DNA of 64,000 nucleotides from CAWIMX01 sp963837345. GTDB taxonomy: Bacteria > Acidobacteriota > Vicinamibacteria > Vicinamibacterales > CAVVIG01. Below are positions 55,852-63,870 of this stretch, in pieces. Location of the stretch: positions 682,001 through 746,000 of the forward strand of contig CAWIMX010000001.1 of NCBI GenBank assembly GCA_963837345.1, written 5' to 3'. The position numbers were made by a program, and so were the translations under genes. The stretch's first letter is position 1; every line of letters starts with the position of its first letter. The notes under the pieces are model-generated. The model made no database searches, was not told the origin of the DNA, and worked only from the letters and a program-made list of their open reading frames with translations.

Positions 55852-55856
55852 ACGAC

Positions 55857-56258
55857 ATGATCTTCCGCCCCAACCCGGCACTCGGCGTCCCCATCTACCT
55901 CCAGCTGATGGAGCAGGTGAAGCACGCCGTCGAGACCGGCGCCCTCCGACCGGGCGAGCAGCTGCCCGGCATCCGGCCGCTCGCCGAGCAGCTCGTCATC
56001 AACCCGAACACGGTGGCCAAGGCCTACCGCGAGCTCGAGCACGAGGGCGTGATCGAGCTCCGCCACGGCGCCGGCGCGTTCGTGGCGGGCGGCGCGCGCA
56101 CCAAGGAGCTGGCCGAGAAGCTGCGCGCGGGCCAGGCCGTCGTGCAGCAGACGATCGAGCGGCTGCGGAAGCAGGGGCTGAGCGACGAGGAGATTCGGCG
56201 GCTGGTGGAAGCGGAGCTGGCCGGGTTGAACCAGACAACAGGAGGCCGACGTGGCTGA
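55857..56258 (+). CDS. GntR-family transcriptional regulator, YtrA subfamily
   Basis: A 133-residue repressor. The winged helix lies at residues 10-75 (PIYLQLMEQVKHAVETGALR; LIINPNTVAKAYRELEHEGV-like block with VINPNTVAKAYREL). A short C-terminal helix pair (LSDEEIRRLVEAELAGL) for dimerisation follows instead of a ligand-binding domain, which defines the YtrA type. It controls the downstream ABC transporter and itself through the palindrome at 55826-55851. Its stop overlaps the next start by 8 bases. Confidence 0.92.
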   Translation: MIFRPNPALGVPIYLQLMEQVKHAVETGALRPGEQLPGIRPLAEQLVINPNTVAKAYRELEHEGVIELRHGAGAFVAGGARTKELAEKLRAGQAVVQQTIERLRKQGLSDEEIRRLVEAELAGLNQTTGGRRG

Positions 56259-57150
56259 CGGCTTGACGATCGAAACAACCGGCCTGCGCAAGCGCTACGG
56301 CGCGATCGAGGCGCTGGGCGGCCTGAACCTCCGGGTGCCGACCGGCTCCATCTACGGCTTCCTGGGAAAGAACGGCGCCGGCAAGACGACGACGATCAAG
56401 ATCCTGCTCGGGATGACGACGCCGGCGGCCGGCGAGGCGCGCGTGTTCGGCCTCGCGGCGACCGAGCCCGATCCGAGCGTCGAGATCCGCCGGCGCACCG
56501 CGTTCGTGAGCGAAGAGAAGGATCTCTACGACTACATGACCGTGGACGACACGATCCGCTTCACGGCCGGCTTCTATCCGCGGTGGAACCGCGACCTCGA
56601 AGCGCGCTACCGCCGGTCGTTCGAGCTGCCGGCCGACCGCAAGGTGAAGGCGCTGTCGCGCGGCACGCGCACGAAGCTCGCGCTGCTCGTGGCGCTCTGC
56701 CGGGGCGCGGATCTCCTGATCCTCGACGAGCCCACGTCGGGCCTCGATCCGGCGGTGAGCGAGGAAGTGCTGCAGGCGCTCGTCGCCTACGTCGGCGACG
56801 CCGGCACCACGGTGTTCTTCTCGTCGCACCAGATCGCCGAGGTCGACCAGATCGCCGATCACGTGACGGTGGTCGACGGCGGGCGCGCGGTCGTCGAGGG
56901 GGCGCTCGACGATCTGCGCCAGCGCTACCGCCGCATCCAGCTCGTGTTCGACGGCGACGCGCCGGCCGCGACGCTCCGCGCGCCGGGCATCGTCCGCGTG
57001 CACCGCGAGCACCGGGTGCTCACGGTGCTGTCGAGCGCCGGCGCGGACGAGGTGGCGAACGAAGCGCGCGCGCTCAACCCGGTGTCGATCACGGTGACGC
57101 CGCTCACGCTCAAGGACATCTTTCTCGAAACCGTCGCGCGGGAGAACTGA
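56251..57150 (+). CDS. ABC transporter ATP-binding protein (YtrB-like)
   Basis: A 299-residue ATPase. Walker A GKNGAGKTTT lies near residue 40, the signature is degenerate (ALSRGTRTKLALLVALCRGA instead of LSGGQ), and Walker B plus catalytic Glu is ADLLILDEPTSGLDP. A switch His (FFSSHQIAEVDQIADHVTVV) and a C-terminal accessory domain follow. Degenerate signatures are common in the BcrA/YtrB class. It starts with GTG inside the gntR 3' end and is followed directly by the permease gene. Substrate unknown; such operons often respond to cell-envelope antibiotics. Confidence 0.92.
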   Translation: MADGLTIETTGLRKRYGAIEALGGLNLRVPTGSIYGFLGKNGAGKTTTIKILLGMTTPAAGEARVFGLAATEPDPSVEIRRRTAFVSEEKDLYDYMTVDDTIRFTAGFYPRWNRDLEARYRRSFELPADRKVKALSRGTRTKLALLVALCRGADLLILDEPTSGLDPAVSEEVLQALVAYVGDAGTTVFFSSHQIAEVDQIADHVTVVDGGRAVVEGALDDLRQRYRRIQLVFDGDAPAATLRAPGIVRVHREHRVLTVLSSAGADEVANEARALNPVSITVTPLTLKDIFLETVAREN

Positions 57151-57151
57151 C

Positions 57152-57922
57152 ATGCTCTGGTACAAGACCTGGCTCGAAACGCGGCTGCGATTCCTGATCG
57201 GCCTGGGCCTTCTGCTCGTGATGGCGTGCGGCGTGGTGTTCTCGTATCGCACCGTCCAGGACTTGATGCCGCTCGCCACCTCGATGAGCGACAGCGGGAG
57301 CGCGCTCGGCCGGATCGTCGGCGAAGCGGCGGCCATCGAGAGCACCTACCGCGGCTACGTCTGGTACCAGTGGTTCCGGCAGAACCTGTGCCAGACGTGG
57401 ATGCTGTTCGCGCTGCTCCTCGGAACCGGCGGCCTCGCCACCCACGGGAGACACAGTGGAGCGCTCTACACCTTGTCGCTGCCGGTCTCGCGCACGCGGC
57501 TGCTCGCCGTGCGCTCGGCGACGGGACTGGCCGAGCTCGCCGTGCTCGCCCTCGTGCCGTCGATCGCCCTTGCGGTGCTCTCGCCGGCGATCGGACAGAC
57601 CTACGGCATCCTCGACGTGGTCGTCCACGGCGTGTGCCTGTTCCTCGCCGGCGCGGCAGTCTACAGCCTCACGGTGCTGCTCTCGACCGAGTTCTCCGAC
57701 GTCTGGAGTCCGCCGCTCGTCACCGCAGCCGCGATCACGGCCGTCGTGCTCGTCGAAGGCCTCGTCCCGGCGCTCGCCCCCTATCACCTGCTCCGCACGA
57801 TGAGCGGGGCCTCCTATTTCGCCGACGGCCGCCTGCCATGGGCCGGGCTCCTCGTGAGCCTGGCGGCGTCCGCGGCGCTGCTGTACGCCGCCGCGCTCAA
57901 CCTGCGCCGGCGCGATTTCTGA
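57152..57922 (+). CDS. ABC-2-type permease subunit
   Basis: A 256-residue membrane protein with six helices (LRFLIGLGLLLVMACGVVFS; MLFALLLGTGGLATHGRHSG; LAELAVLALVPSIALAVLSP; VHGVCLFLAGAAVYSLTVLL; LVTAAAITAVVLVEGLVPAL; LLVSLAASAALLYAAALNLR). The phrase GALYTLSLPVSRTRLL is typical of ABC-2 permeases. It pairs with the ATPase encoded one base upstream. Exporter of unknown substrate. Confidence 0.88.
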   Translation: MLWYKTWLETRLRFLIGLGLLLVMACGVVFSYRTVQDLMPLATSMSDSGSALGRIVGEAAAIESTYRGYVWYQWFRQNLCQTWMLFALLLGTGGLATHGRHSGALYTLSLPVSRTRLLAVRSATGLAELAVLALVPSIALAVLSPAIGQTYGILDVVVHGVCLFLAGAAVYSLTVLLSTEFSDVWSPPLVTAAAITAVVLVEGLVPALAPYHLLRTMSGASYFADGRLPWAGLLVSLAASAALLYAAALNLRRRDF

Positions 57923-57993
57923 GAGCGGAGGACGTCATGCACCCGTTCCACTGGATGTTCACACTCGCGATGCTGCTCCTCAAGGAGGTCACG

Positions 57994-58710
57994 ATGCGTC
58001 TCGCCCACGTGTTCGTCGCGTTCGCGGCCCTGATTGCGCCGCCATCCGTCCTCGTCCACGCGCAGGCTGCGCCCGACGCGACCGGCCACTGGGAAGGCTC
58101 GGCGCAGATTCCCGACGGCACCGTCTCGATCTTCGAGATCGATCTCGTCAAGGACGCCGACGGCCGGCTCGCCGGCACCATTAGCATGCCCGCGGAGCAG
58201 ATCGTCGGGCTGCCGCTCATCACGGCGACGCTCGACGGCTCGACGCTCACGCTCGTCGCCCGGACCGATCAGCCGATGGCCGGCACGCTGTCCGCCGACG
58301 GGAACGACGTCTCCGGCGACCTGACGCTCGAGAACTTCCGCCTCCCGTTCCGCATGACGCGCACCGGCGGCGCGCAGATCGCGCCGCAGCCGCGCAACGC
58401 CGCGGTCGATCCGACGCTCGAAGGCCGCTGGAACGCGACGCTGACGACGCCGCGGGAGTCGGTCCGCGTGGCGCTGACGGTGGCGAATCGTGCCGACGGC
58501 ACGGCGACCGCGTTCATCGAGAACCTCGACGAGGGCGGGCTGCGGATCCCCGCCGCGACGATCGCACAGAACGGCGCGCACCTGTCGTTCGCGCTCGACG
58601 CGATCCACGGATCGTTTGACGGCGAGGTGAGCGCGGATGGGAACCAGATCGTCGGCACCTACAGCGCCGACGGCCGGTCGGCGCCGCTCGCGTTCGTCAG
58701 AGCCAGGTGA
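57994..58710 (+). CDS. Secreted protein with two lipocalin-like repeats, unknown function
   Basis: A 238-residue exported protein. The ATG at 57994 is behind a perfect AAGGAGG, better than the upstream in-frame ATG at 57937. The signal peptide is LAHVFVAFAALIAPPSVLVHA. The mature part is two similar beta domains: GHWEGSAQIPDGTVSIFEID and, after residue 125, GRWNATLTTPRESVRVALTV. Each contains a DGSTLTL/NGAHLSF-like strand. This looks like an internal duplication. It may belong to the ABC operon (71 bases after the permease). Confidence 0.78.
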   Translation: MRLAHVFVAFAALIAPPSVLVHAQAAPDATGHWEGSAQIPDGTVSIFEIDLVKDADGRLAGTISMPAEQIVGLPLITATLDGSTLTLVARTDQPMAGTLSADGNDVSGDLTLENFRLPFRMTRTGGAQIAPQPRNAAVDPTLEGRWNATLTTPRESVRVALTVANRADGTATAFIENLDEGGLRIPAATIAQNGAHLSFALDAIHGSFDGEVSADGNQIVGTYSADGRSAPLAFVRAR

Positions 58711-58721
58711 CGATTGAACAA

Positions 58722-58749
58722 GGAACCAGGGAACGAGGAACCAGGGAAC
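58722..58749 (+). repeat. GGAAC-type intergenic repeat, forward array
   Basis: Two copies of a 14-base unit, GGAACCAGGGAACG or GGAACCAGGGAACA, in direct repeat. An inverted array lies 100 bases on (58851-58871). Confidence 0.6.
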
Positions 58750-58850
58750 AAAGGTCGCGCCACTTGGTGTGTACTCGAGAAGCGAACGAATGCGAGTGTT
58801 GGCTCGAAGCGCGTCAGTGCGGGGGCGCGGATGAGTTCGTCAGGTCCCGG

Positions 58851-58871
58851 GTTCCCCGGTTCCTGAGTTCC
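58851..58871 (-). repeat. GGAAC-type intergenic repeat, inverted array
   Basis: Read on the minus strand it gives GGAACTCAGGAACC then GGGGAAC. With 58722-58749 it could form a long imperfect hairpin spanning the gap between the secreted-protein gene and the DinB gene. Confidence 0.55.
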
Positions 58872-58903
58872 TCCGCCGCGATGTTACTGCTAACATCCCG
58901 CTC

Positions 58904-59377
58904 ATGGATTCGATCGCCGCGGTCATCGACGCCATCGAGCGCGCGCCCGCTGTCGTCGTGCCGCTCGTGCGCGAAGTGCCGGCGGCGATCCTCAGGCGCC
59001 GGCCGGCGCCGCAGAAATGGTCGGCGCACGAGCACGCGTGCCACCTCGCCGCGGTCCACCAGCTGTTCTTCGATCGGCTGGATCTGATGCTCGCGTCGCC
59101 CTCGCCGGTGCTCACGCCGTACCACCCGGACGAGGACGATCCCGACGGCCTGCTGCTGGCGATGGATCTCGAGGCGGCCCTCACCGAGTACGTGGACGAC
59201 CGCCGCCGGCTCGTGGCGCGGCTGCAGGCACTGCCCGAGCCGGTGTGGAGGCGCCGCGCCGAGCACGGCGAGTACGGCCACTACTCGGTGTTCATCATGT
59301 TCCGCCATCTGGCGCTCCACGATTTCCTGCACGCCTACCGGATCGAAGAGCTGCTTCTCAGGAAAGACTGGGCGTGA
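58904..59377 (+). CDS. DinB-family protein
   Basis: A 157-residue DinB-fold protein. The metal-site histidines are in HEHACHLAAVHQLFFDRL near residue 42 and RHLALHDFLHAYRIEEL near residue 135. PAPQKWSAHEHA is the common DinB_2 motif. A TAACAT -10-like element lies about 10 bases before the ATG, so the transcript is nearly leaderless. Substrate unknown. Confidence 0.87.
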   Translation: MDSIAAVIDAIERAPAVVVPLVREVPAAILRRRPAPQKWSAHEHACHLAAVHQLFFDRLDLMLASPSPVLTPYHPDEDDPDGLLLAMDLEAALTEYVDDRRRLVARLQALPEPVWRRRAEHGEYGHYSVFIMFRHLALHDFLHAYRIEELLLRKDWA

Positions 59378-59396
59378 GGCCTGTGCCCGACGGCGC

Positions 59397-60125
59397 ATGA
59401 CGACCAAGCGACTGCTCGTCTACCTGTGGGCGCCCTTCGCCAATCTGCTCTGGTACGGCTACACGGTGGTGATGGCGACGCTGTCGCTCATCCTCTGGCC
59501 GTTCGATCGCACGGGCGCCCTGCAGCACTGGTGCGCGCGCTGGTGGTGCCGCCTGGTCGCCTGGTCGATCTTCGCGCGCATTCGCGTCTACGGCACCGAG
59601 CACGTCGAGCCGAACCGCGCCTACGTCTACATGGCGAACCACTCGAGCCTGATTGACACCCCCGCCCTGTTCGCGTATCTGCCCTACCCGTTTCGCATCA
59701 TGGCGAAGCGCGGGCTCTTCTGGGTCCCTTTCATGGGCTGGCACCTGTGGACGGCCGGACACTTTCCCATCGATCGCGGCGACGCGCGCAGAACGGCGAA
59801 AAGCGTCCGGCGCGTCGTCGAAGGCGTGCGATCCGGCGTGTCGATCGCGGTGTTTCCCGAGGGCACGCGCACGCCGGACGGCCGGCTCCAGGACTTCAAG
59901 GCCGGCGCCTTCAAGATCGCGCTTCGCGCGGGAGTGCCGATCGTGCCGGTGACGATTCGCGGCACGTTCGCGCTGCTGCCCAAGACGACGCTGGCGCCGC
60001 GGCCGGGGCGGGTAGACGTGATCATCGGCGCGCCGATCGACACGAGCGCGTACGACGAGAAGCACCTGCAGGCGCTCATCGATCGCACGCGCGCCGCCAT
60101 CCAGGCCAACCTCCATGCCGCGTGA
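59397..60125 (+). CDS. plsC: 1-acyl-sn-glycerol-3-phosphate acyltransferase
   Basis: A 242-residue membrane enzyme that makes phosphatidic acid from lysophosphatidic acid. Motif 1 NHSSLIDTP (HxxxxD) near residue 81, motif 2 GWHLWTAGHFPIDRGDARR, motif 3 FPEGTRTPDG near 160 and motif 4 VPIVPVTIRGTF are all present. N-terminal hydrophobic segments anchor it. It starts 19 bases after the DinB stop. Confidence 0.92.
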   Translation: MTTKRLLVYLWAPFANLLWYGYTVVMATLSLILWPFDRTGALQHWCARWWCRLVAWSIFARIRVYGTEHVEPNRAYVYMANHSSLIDTPALFAYLPYPFRIMAKRGLFWVPFMGWHLWTAGHFPIDRGDARRTAKSVRRVVEGVRSGVSIAVFPEGTRTPDGRLQDFKAGAFKIALRAGVPIVPVTIRGTFALLPKTTLAPRPGRVDVIIGAPIDTSAYDEKHLQALIDRTRAAIQANLHAA

Positions 60126-60197
60126 CGTTCGAAGGGCCGCCACGACGGGACGAGAGTCGGGCGGATCTTTTCAGTAGAATCGTCCACGCGGCTCACG

Positions 60198-60707
60198 ATG
60201 ATGCTGGAAGCGCAGCTCGCCGACATCACGACGCTCGACGTCGACGTGGTTGTCAATGCGGCCAACCCAGGCCTGCTGCCGGGCGGGGGTGTGTGCGGGG
60301 CCATTCATCGCGCCGCCGGCCCCGAACTGGCCGCCGCATGCGCCAAGGTGGCGCCGTGCCCGACCGGCGACGCGCGCATCACGCGCGGCTTCCGCCTGCC
60401 CGCGCGCTACGTCATTCACGCCGTCGGACCGGTCTGGGACGGCGGGCGGGCGCAGGAAGGCGAACTGCTGGGGTCGGCGTATCGCGCCTCGCTCGAGCTG
60501 GCCGAGCGCGAGCATCTCAAGAGCATCGCGTTCCCGTGCATCAGCACGGGCATCTTCGGCTATCCCCTGAATGCCGCCACGCGCGTCGCGGTCGCGACGG
60601 TGCGCGAGTGGGCGGCGCGCCCGCGCTCGCTCCAGCGCGTCGTGTTCGCGTGCTTCAGCCAGGACGCGCTCGACGCGTACGTCGCCGAAGGCGTTCCGAT
60701 CGTGTGA
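60198..60707 (+). CDS. Macro domain protein, O-acetyl-ADP-ribose deacetylase type
   Basis: A 169-residue single macro domain. The ADP-ribose loops are VVVNAANPGLLPGGGVCGAI near residue 18 and CISTGIFGYP near 110; the catalytic Asn-Ala-Ala-Asn and GGG loops match MacroD-type hydrolases. It removes ADP-ribose from O-acetyl-ADP-ribose or modified proteins. A TAGAAT -10 candidate lies 18 bases before the ATG. No ADP-ribosyltransferase gene is adjacent, so a toxin-antitoxin pairing is not supported. Confidence 0.9.
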   Translation: MMLEAQLADITTLDVDVVVNAANPGLLPGGGVCGAIHRAAGPELAAACAKVAPCPTGDARITRGFRLPARYVIHAVGPVWDGGRAQEGELLGSAYRASLELAEREHLKSIAFPCISTGIFGYPLNAATRVAVATVREWAARPRSLQRVVFACFSQDALDAYVAEGVPIV

Positions 60708-60720
60708 GGGGACTGAACCC

Positions 60721-61191
60721 GTGCTGTTGCTCCGGAACGCGCTGGCCACGCTCCTGATACCGGGGACGGTCGTCGTCCTGGTTCCCTGTTTGATCGTGTC
60801 GGATCGCCCGCAGGGCTCGAGCGTCGCGTGGGGCACGATTCCCGTCGTCGGGGTCCTGGGGATCGCCTGGGGTGCAGGGATTCTCCTGTGGTGCGTGTGG
60901 CGCTTCGCCGTCGAGGGCCAGGGCACCCTCGCGCCCATCGATCCGCCGACGACGCTCGTCCAGCGCGGCTTGTACCGATATGTGCGCAACCCGATGTATC
61001 TCGGCGCGTTGCTGGTGCTCGTCGGCGAGACGCTGCTCTTCCGATCGCGGGCTCTACTCACCTACACCATTCTGTGGTTCGTCGTGGTAAACCTGTTCGT
61101 GATGCTGTACGAGGAACCCGCACTCCGGCGCCGGTTCGGCGAGCGCTACGACGCGTACTGCCGACGGACGCGCCGCTGGGGCGTGTGCTAG
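60721..61191 (+). CDS. Isoprenylcysteine methyltransferase-like membrane protein
   Basis: A 156-residue protein with three to four helices. It starts with GTG at 60721, 13 bases after the macro gene stop. The C-terminal block LYRYVRNPMYLGALLVLVGE and the tail YEEPALRRRFGERYDAYCRR are typical of the ICMT/PEMT family, which methylates small molecules or protein C-termini using SAM. Substrate unknown. Confidence 0.88.
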   Translation: MLLLRNALATLLIPGTVVVLVPCLIVSDRPQGSSVAWGTIPVVGVLGIAWGAGILLWCVWRFAVEGQGTLAPIDPPTTLVQRGLYRYVRNPMYLGALLVLVGETLLFRSRALLTYTILWFVVVNLFVMLYEEPALRRRFGERYDAYCRRTRRWGVC

Positions 61192-61231
61192 CCATGGCGG
61201 CTCGCCGGGCTCCCCGGCAGTCGGGCGCGCG

Positions 61232-61978
61232 ATGACTGGCGCACTCGTCGTGACGGGCGCGAGCCGCGGGATCGGCGCCGCCACGGCACGCCTGGCTGCT
61301 GCGCGCGGCTATGGCGTGTGCGTGAACTACAAACGAAACCGCGAGGCCGCCGCGAAGGTCGTGAGCACGATCGAGGCGGCCGGCGGCCACGCGGTCGCCG
61401 TCCAGGCCGACGTCGCGATCGAGGCCGACGTGGTGCGCCTGTTCGAGGCATCCGACCGCGCGCTCGGGCGGCTCGCCGGCCTGGTGAACAACGCCGGGAT
61501 CCTCGAAACGCAGATGCGCGTCGAACACATGAGCGCCGATCGGCTCCGGCGGGTGTTCGATACGAACGTCGTCGGCGGTTTCCTGTGTGCGCGGGAAGCG
61601 GTGACGCGGATGTCCACGGCGAAGGGCGGCCGGGGCGGCGCGATCGTCAACGTGTCGTCGGGCGCCTCCCGCCTGGGGTCGCCCTTCGAGTACGTGGACT
61701 ACGCGGCGTCGAAGGGCGCGCTCGACACGCTCACGGTCGGCCTGTCGAAAGAGGTCGCGGAGGAAGGCATTCGCGTGAACGCCGTCCGGGCCGGCTTCAT
61801 CTACACCGACATCCACGCCAGCGGCGGCGAACCGGGGCGCGTCGATCGCGTGAAGGCGCTCGTGCCCATGAAGCGCGGTGGCTCGGCCGACGAGGTGGCC
61901 CACGCCATCCTCTGGCTCCTGTCCGACGAGGCGTCGTACACGACGGGCGCGTTCATCGACGTGACGGGCGGCAAATAG
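61232..61978 (+). CDS. Short-chain dehydrogenase/reductase
   Basis: A 248-residue classical SDR: cofactor motif TGASRGIG near residue 8, NNAGI near 87, catalytic Ser in IVNVSSGASRLG, and Tyr-Lys in YVDYAASKGALDT near 155. An Arg two positions after the Asn/Tyr-rich strand (NYKRNR) suggests NADPH. The C-terminus (YTTGAFIDVTGG) is that of the FabG/glucose-dehydrogenase group. Substrate unknown. Confidence 0.92.
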   Translation: MTGALVVTGASRGIGAATARLAAARGYGVCVNYKRNREAAAKVVSTIEAAGGHAVAVQADVAIEADVVRLFEASDRALGRLAGLVNNAGILETQMRVEHMSADRLRRVFDTNVVGGFLCAREAVTRMSTAKGGRGGAIVNVSSGASRLGSPFEYVDYAASKGALDTLTVGLSKEVAEEGIRVNAVRAGFIYTDIHASGGEPGRVDRVKALVPMKRGGSADEVAHAILWLLSDEASYTTGAFIDVTGGK

Positions 61979-61989
61979 AAAGGTCTTGG

Positions 61990-62508
61990 ATGGTGACGGA
62001 CATCGGCCGGACGTTCATCGACCATTCGCGCGAGCTGCTCACGGTCCACTACCTGCCGCGCATCGACGCGGCGGTGGCGCGCCTCTCGGACGCACAGATC
62101 TGGTGGCGGCCGAACGACGCGTCGAACAGCGTCGGCAACCTGATCCTGCACCTCGCCGGCAACTGCCGGCAGTGGATCGTGAGCGGCGTCGGCGGCCGCC
62201 CCGACGTGCGGCGGCGGCAGCAGGAGTTCGACGAGCGCGGCCCGATGGCCCGCGCCGAGGCGCTCGACCGGCTGCATGCGAGCGTCGGCGACGCCGACGA
62301 CGTGCTGCGAACGCTCGCACCGGCCGACCTGGGTGCGAGGCGCACCATCCAGCAGCTCGACACGACGGTGTTCGAAGCCGTCTACCACGTCGTCGAACAC
62401 TTTTCGATGCACACCGGCCAGATCATCTACGCGACCAAGCTCCATGCGGGCGATCTCGGGTTCTACGACGTGTCGGGGGGGAAACCGAAGCCAACCTGGA
62501 GAAGCTAG
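61990..62508 (+). CDS. DinB-fold protein, DUF1572 type
   Basis: A 172-residue protein. The N-terminal block WWRPNDASNSVGNLILHLAG followed by NCRQWI is the DUF1572 signature; further His in YHVVEHFSMHTGQIIYATKL complete the DinB-type metal site. The frame is open far upstream, but the ATG at 61990 directly follows the SDR gene and gives the family N-terminus. Function unknown. Confidence 0.87.
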   Translation: MVTDIGRTFIDHSRELLTVHYLPRIDAAVARLSDAQIWWRPNDASNSVGNLILHLAGNCRQWIVSGVGGRPDVRRRQQEFDERGPMARAEALDRLHASVGDADDVLRTLAPADLGARRTIQQLDTTVFEAVYHVVEHFSMHTGQIIYATKLHAGDLGFYDVSGGKPKPTWRS

Positions 62509-62542
62509 ACCGGGGACCCGAGTATGATCGATCCGTAGGCCC

Positions 62543-63097
62543 ATGCATCTGACGATGGAACAGCTGCTCGCCGGTCTGGACACGATTCGTTCGGCGCCGA
62601 AGGACGTGGGACGCGTCGAGCTCATCGTGCGGCGGCCCGAGGTGAACGCGCGCGAGGTGCTCGAAGAAGCTCAGCTCGACGTGGTGGCAGGTCTCGCCGG
62701 CGACACGTGGAACCAGCGGGCCAGCCGCCGGACCGTCGACGGCTCGCCGCATCCCGACATGCAGATCAACGTGATGAACGCCCGCGCCGCCGCGTTGATT
62801 GCGCAGTCGAAGGACCGTTGGCCGCTCGCCGGCGACCAGCTCTTCCTCGATCTCGACCTGAGCGGCGCCAATCTTCCACCCGGCACGCGCCTCGCCATCG
62901 GGTCGGCCGTGATCGAAGTGACGGAGCTGCCCCACACCGGGTGCGGCAAGTTCGTGGAACGCTTCGGCCTCGACGCCATGCAGTTCGTCAATTCGCCGAT
63001 CGGGCGCGAGCTGAACCTTCGCGGCATCAACGCGCGCGTCGTCCAGCCGGGCGCCGTGCGACGGGGCGACGAGGTTCGGGCCGTCCGCCAGGCTTAG
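62543..63097 (+). CDS. MOSC domain-containing protein
   Basis: A 184-residue protein with a single MOSC domain. The conserved Cys lies in LPHTGCGKFVERFGLDAMQF near residue 134; other family strands are GDQLFLDLDLSGANLPPGTR and GINARVVQPGAVRRGDEVRA. MOSC domains bind molybdenum cofactor or transfer sulfur. It lacks the beta-barrel N-terminal domain of mARC-like proteins. A TATGAT -10 candidate lies at 62523-62528, 14 bases before the ATG. Confidence 0.9.
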   Translation: MHLTMEQLLAGLDTIRSAPKDVGRVELIVRRPEVNAREVLEEAQLDVVAGLAGDTWNQRASRRTVDGSPHPDMQINVMNARAAALIAQSKDRWPLAGDQLFLDLDLSGANLPPGTRLAIGSAVIEVTELPHTGCGKFVERFGLDAMQFVNSPIGRELNLRGINARVVQPGAVRRGDEVRAVRQA

Positions 63098-63147
63098 CGC
63101 GCGGCCGCCGTCGCCGGTCGGGCGGGCTGCGCCACGGGAGCACTACC

Positions 63148-63819
63148 ATGAACGTGTTGCCGGCCTTCGTTGCCGCCGTTGCGATCGCCTTGCCGGCGCC
63201 GCCCGCCTGCGCGCAGGAGACGCCGAAGGTTCACACGAGCGCGCAGTCCACCGTCACCGTGGAGGCCGCGTCGGCGCACCTGGTGGTCGGCGCCACGGCG
63301 ACGAGCGACCGCGCGAGCGATGCCGGCGCGCGCGTGGCCGCCATCGTGAACGCCGTGCGCGACGCGCTCGCCGGCATCGGCCTCGACCGGAGCTCGCTGA
63401 CGTCGGCCGGCTACGCCGTCTCGCCCGACGTCACCGATCGCGGCCAGCCGCGCCGATACACGGCCGTCAGCTCGGTGTCGGTCGACGTCGACGACCTCGG
63501 GCAGCTCGGCCGCATCGTGGATACCGCGCTCGGGGCCGGCGCCACCAACGTCTCGCGCATCACGTTCGAGCCCAGGGATCCGGCGGCCGCGCGGGCGCGG
63601 GCGATCGCCGACGCCTTCGGCCGGGCGCGCGCCGACGCGGACACGCTGGCGCGGGTGGCCGGCCGATCTCTCGGCCCGCCGCTCCAGATCTCGACCGACC
63701 AGGGCCTTCGTCCATTCGCCGAGCCGGCAGTGCTGCAGCGTGCGGGCGGCGGCACGGCGCTGCCGCCGCCCGAGGTGACGATCTCGGCGACCGTGTCGAT
63801 CGACTGGCAGCTCAATTGA
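63148..63819 (+). CDS. SIMPL domain (DUF541) periplasmic protein
   Basis: A 223-residue exported protein. The signal peptide is MNVLPAFVAAVAIALPAPPACA. The mature part has the SIMPL layout: VHTSAQSTVTVEAASAHLVV, ALAGIGLDRSSLTSAGYAVS, RRYTAVSSVSVDVDDLGQLG, and AIADAFGRARADADTLARVA. The family is linked to the periplasm or cell surface with roles in signalling or oxidative stress; it has no enzymatic motif. Confidence 0.88.
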   Translation: MNVLPAFVAAVAIALPAPPACAQETPKVHTSAQSTVTVEAASAHLVVGATATSDRASDAGARVAAIVNAVRDALAGIGLDRSSLTSAGYAVSPDVTDRGQPRRYTAVSSVSVDVDDLGQLGRIVDTALGAGATNVSRITFEPRDPAAARARAIADAFGRARADADTLARVAGRSLGPPLQISTDQGLRPFAEPAVLQRAGGGTALPPPEVTISATVSIDWQLN

Positions 63820-63844
63820 CTCCGGCCGGCCGCAACGCCGCGTC

Positions 63845-63850
63845 TATAAT
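63845..63850 (+). promoter_or_regulatory. -10 element of the last gene
   Basis: A perfect TATAAT, 20 bases before the ATG at 63871. TTGACT at 63816 is too far (23-base gap) to be a normal -35. Confidence 0.5.
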
Positions 63851-63867
63851 CACCCCCCAAGGGGGTG
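63851..63867 (+). promoter_or_regulatory. Small hairpin overlapping the ribosome site of the last gene
   Basis: CACCCCC pairs with GGGGGTG around CAA. The 3' arm is the only purine-rich ribosome site before the ATG at 63871, so a folded leader would mask it. Transcription from the TATAAT element would start inside the hairpin, which may prevent folding. Confidence 0.35.
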
Positions 63868-63870
63868 TGC

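Noticed and set aside
60198..60707. Macro domain as a DarG-like antitoxin
   Set aside because: No ADP-ribosyltransferase toxin gene is adjacent; the neighbours are housekeeping enzymes.
63816..63821. TTGACT as the -35 for the last gene
   Set aside because: The 23-base gap to TATAAT is too long.
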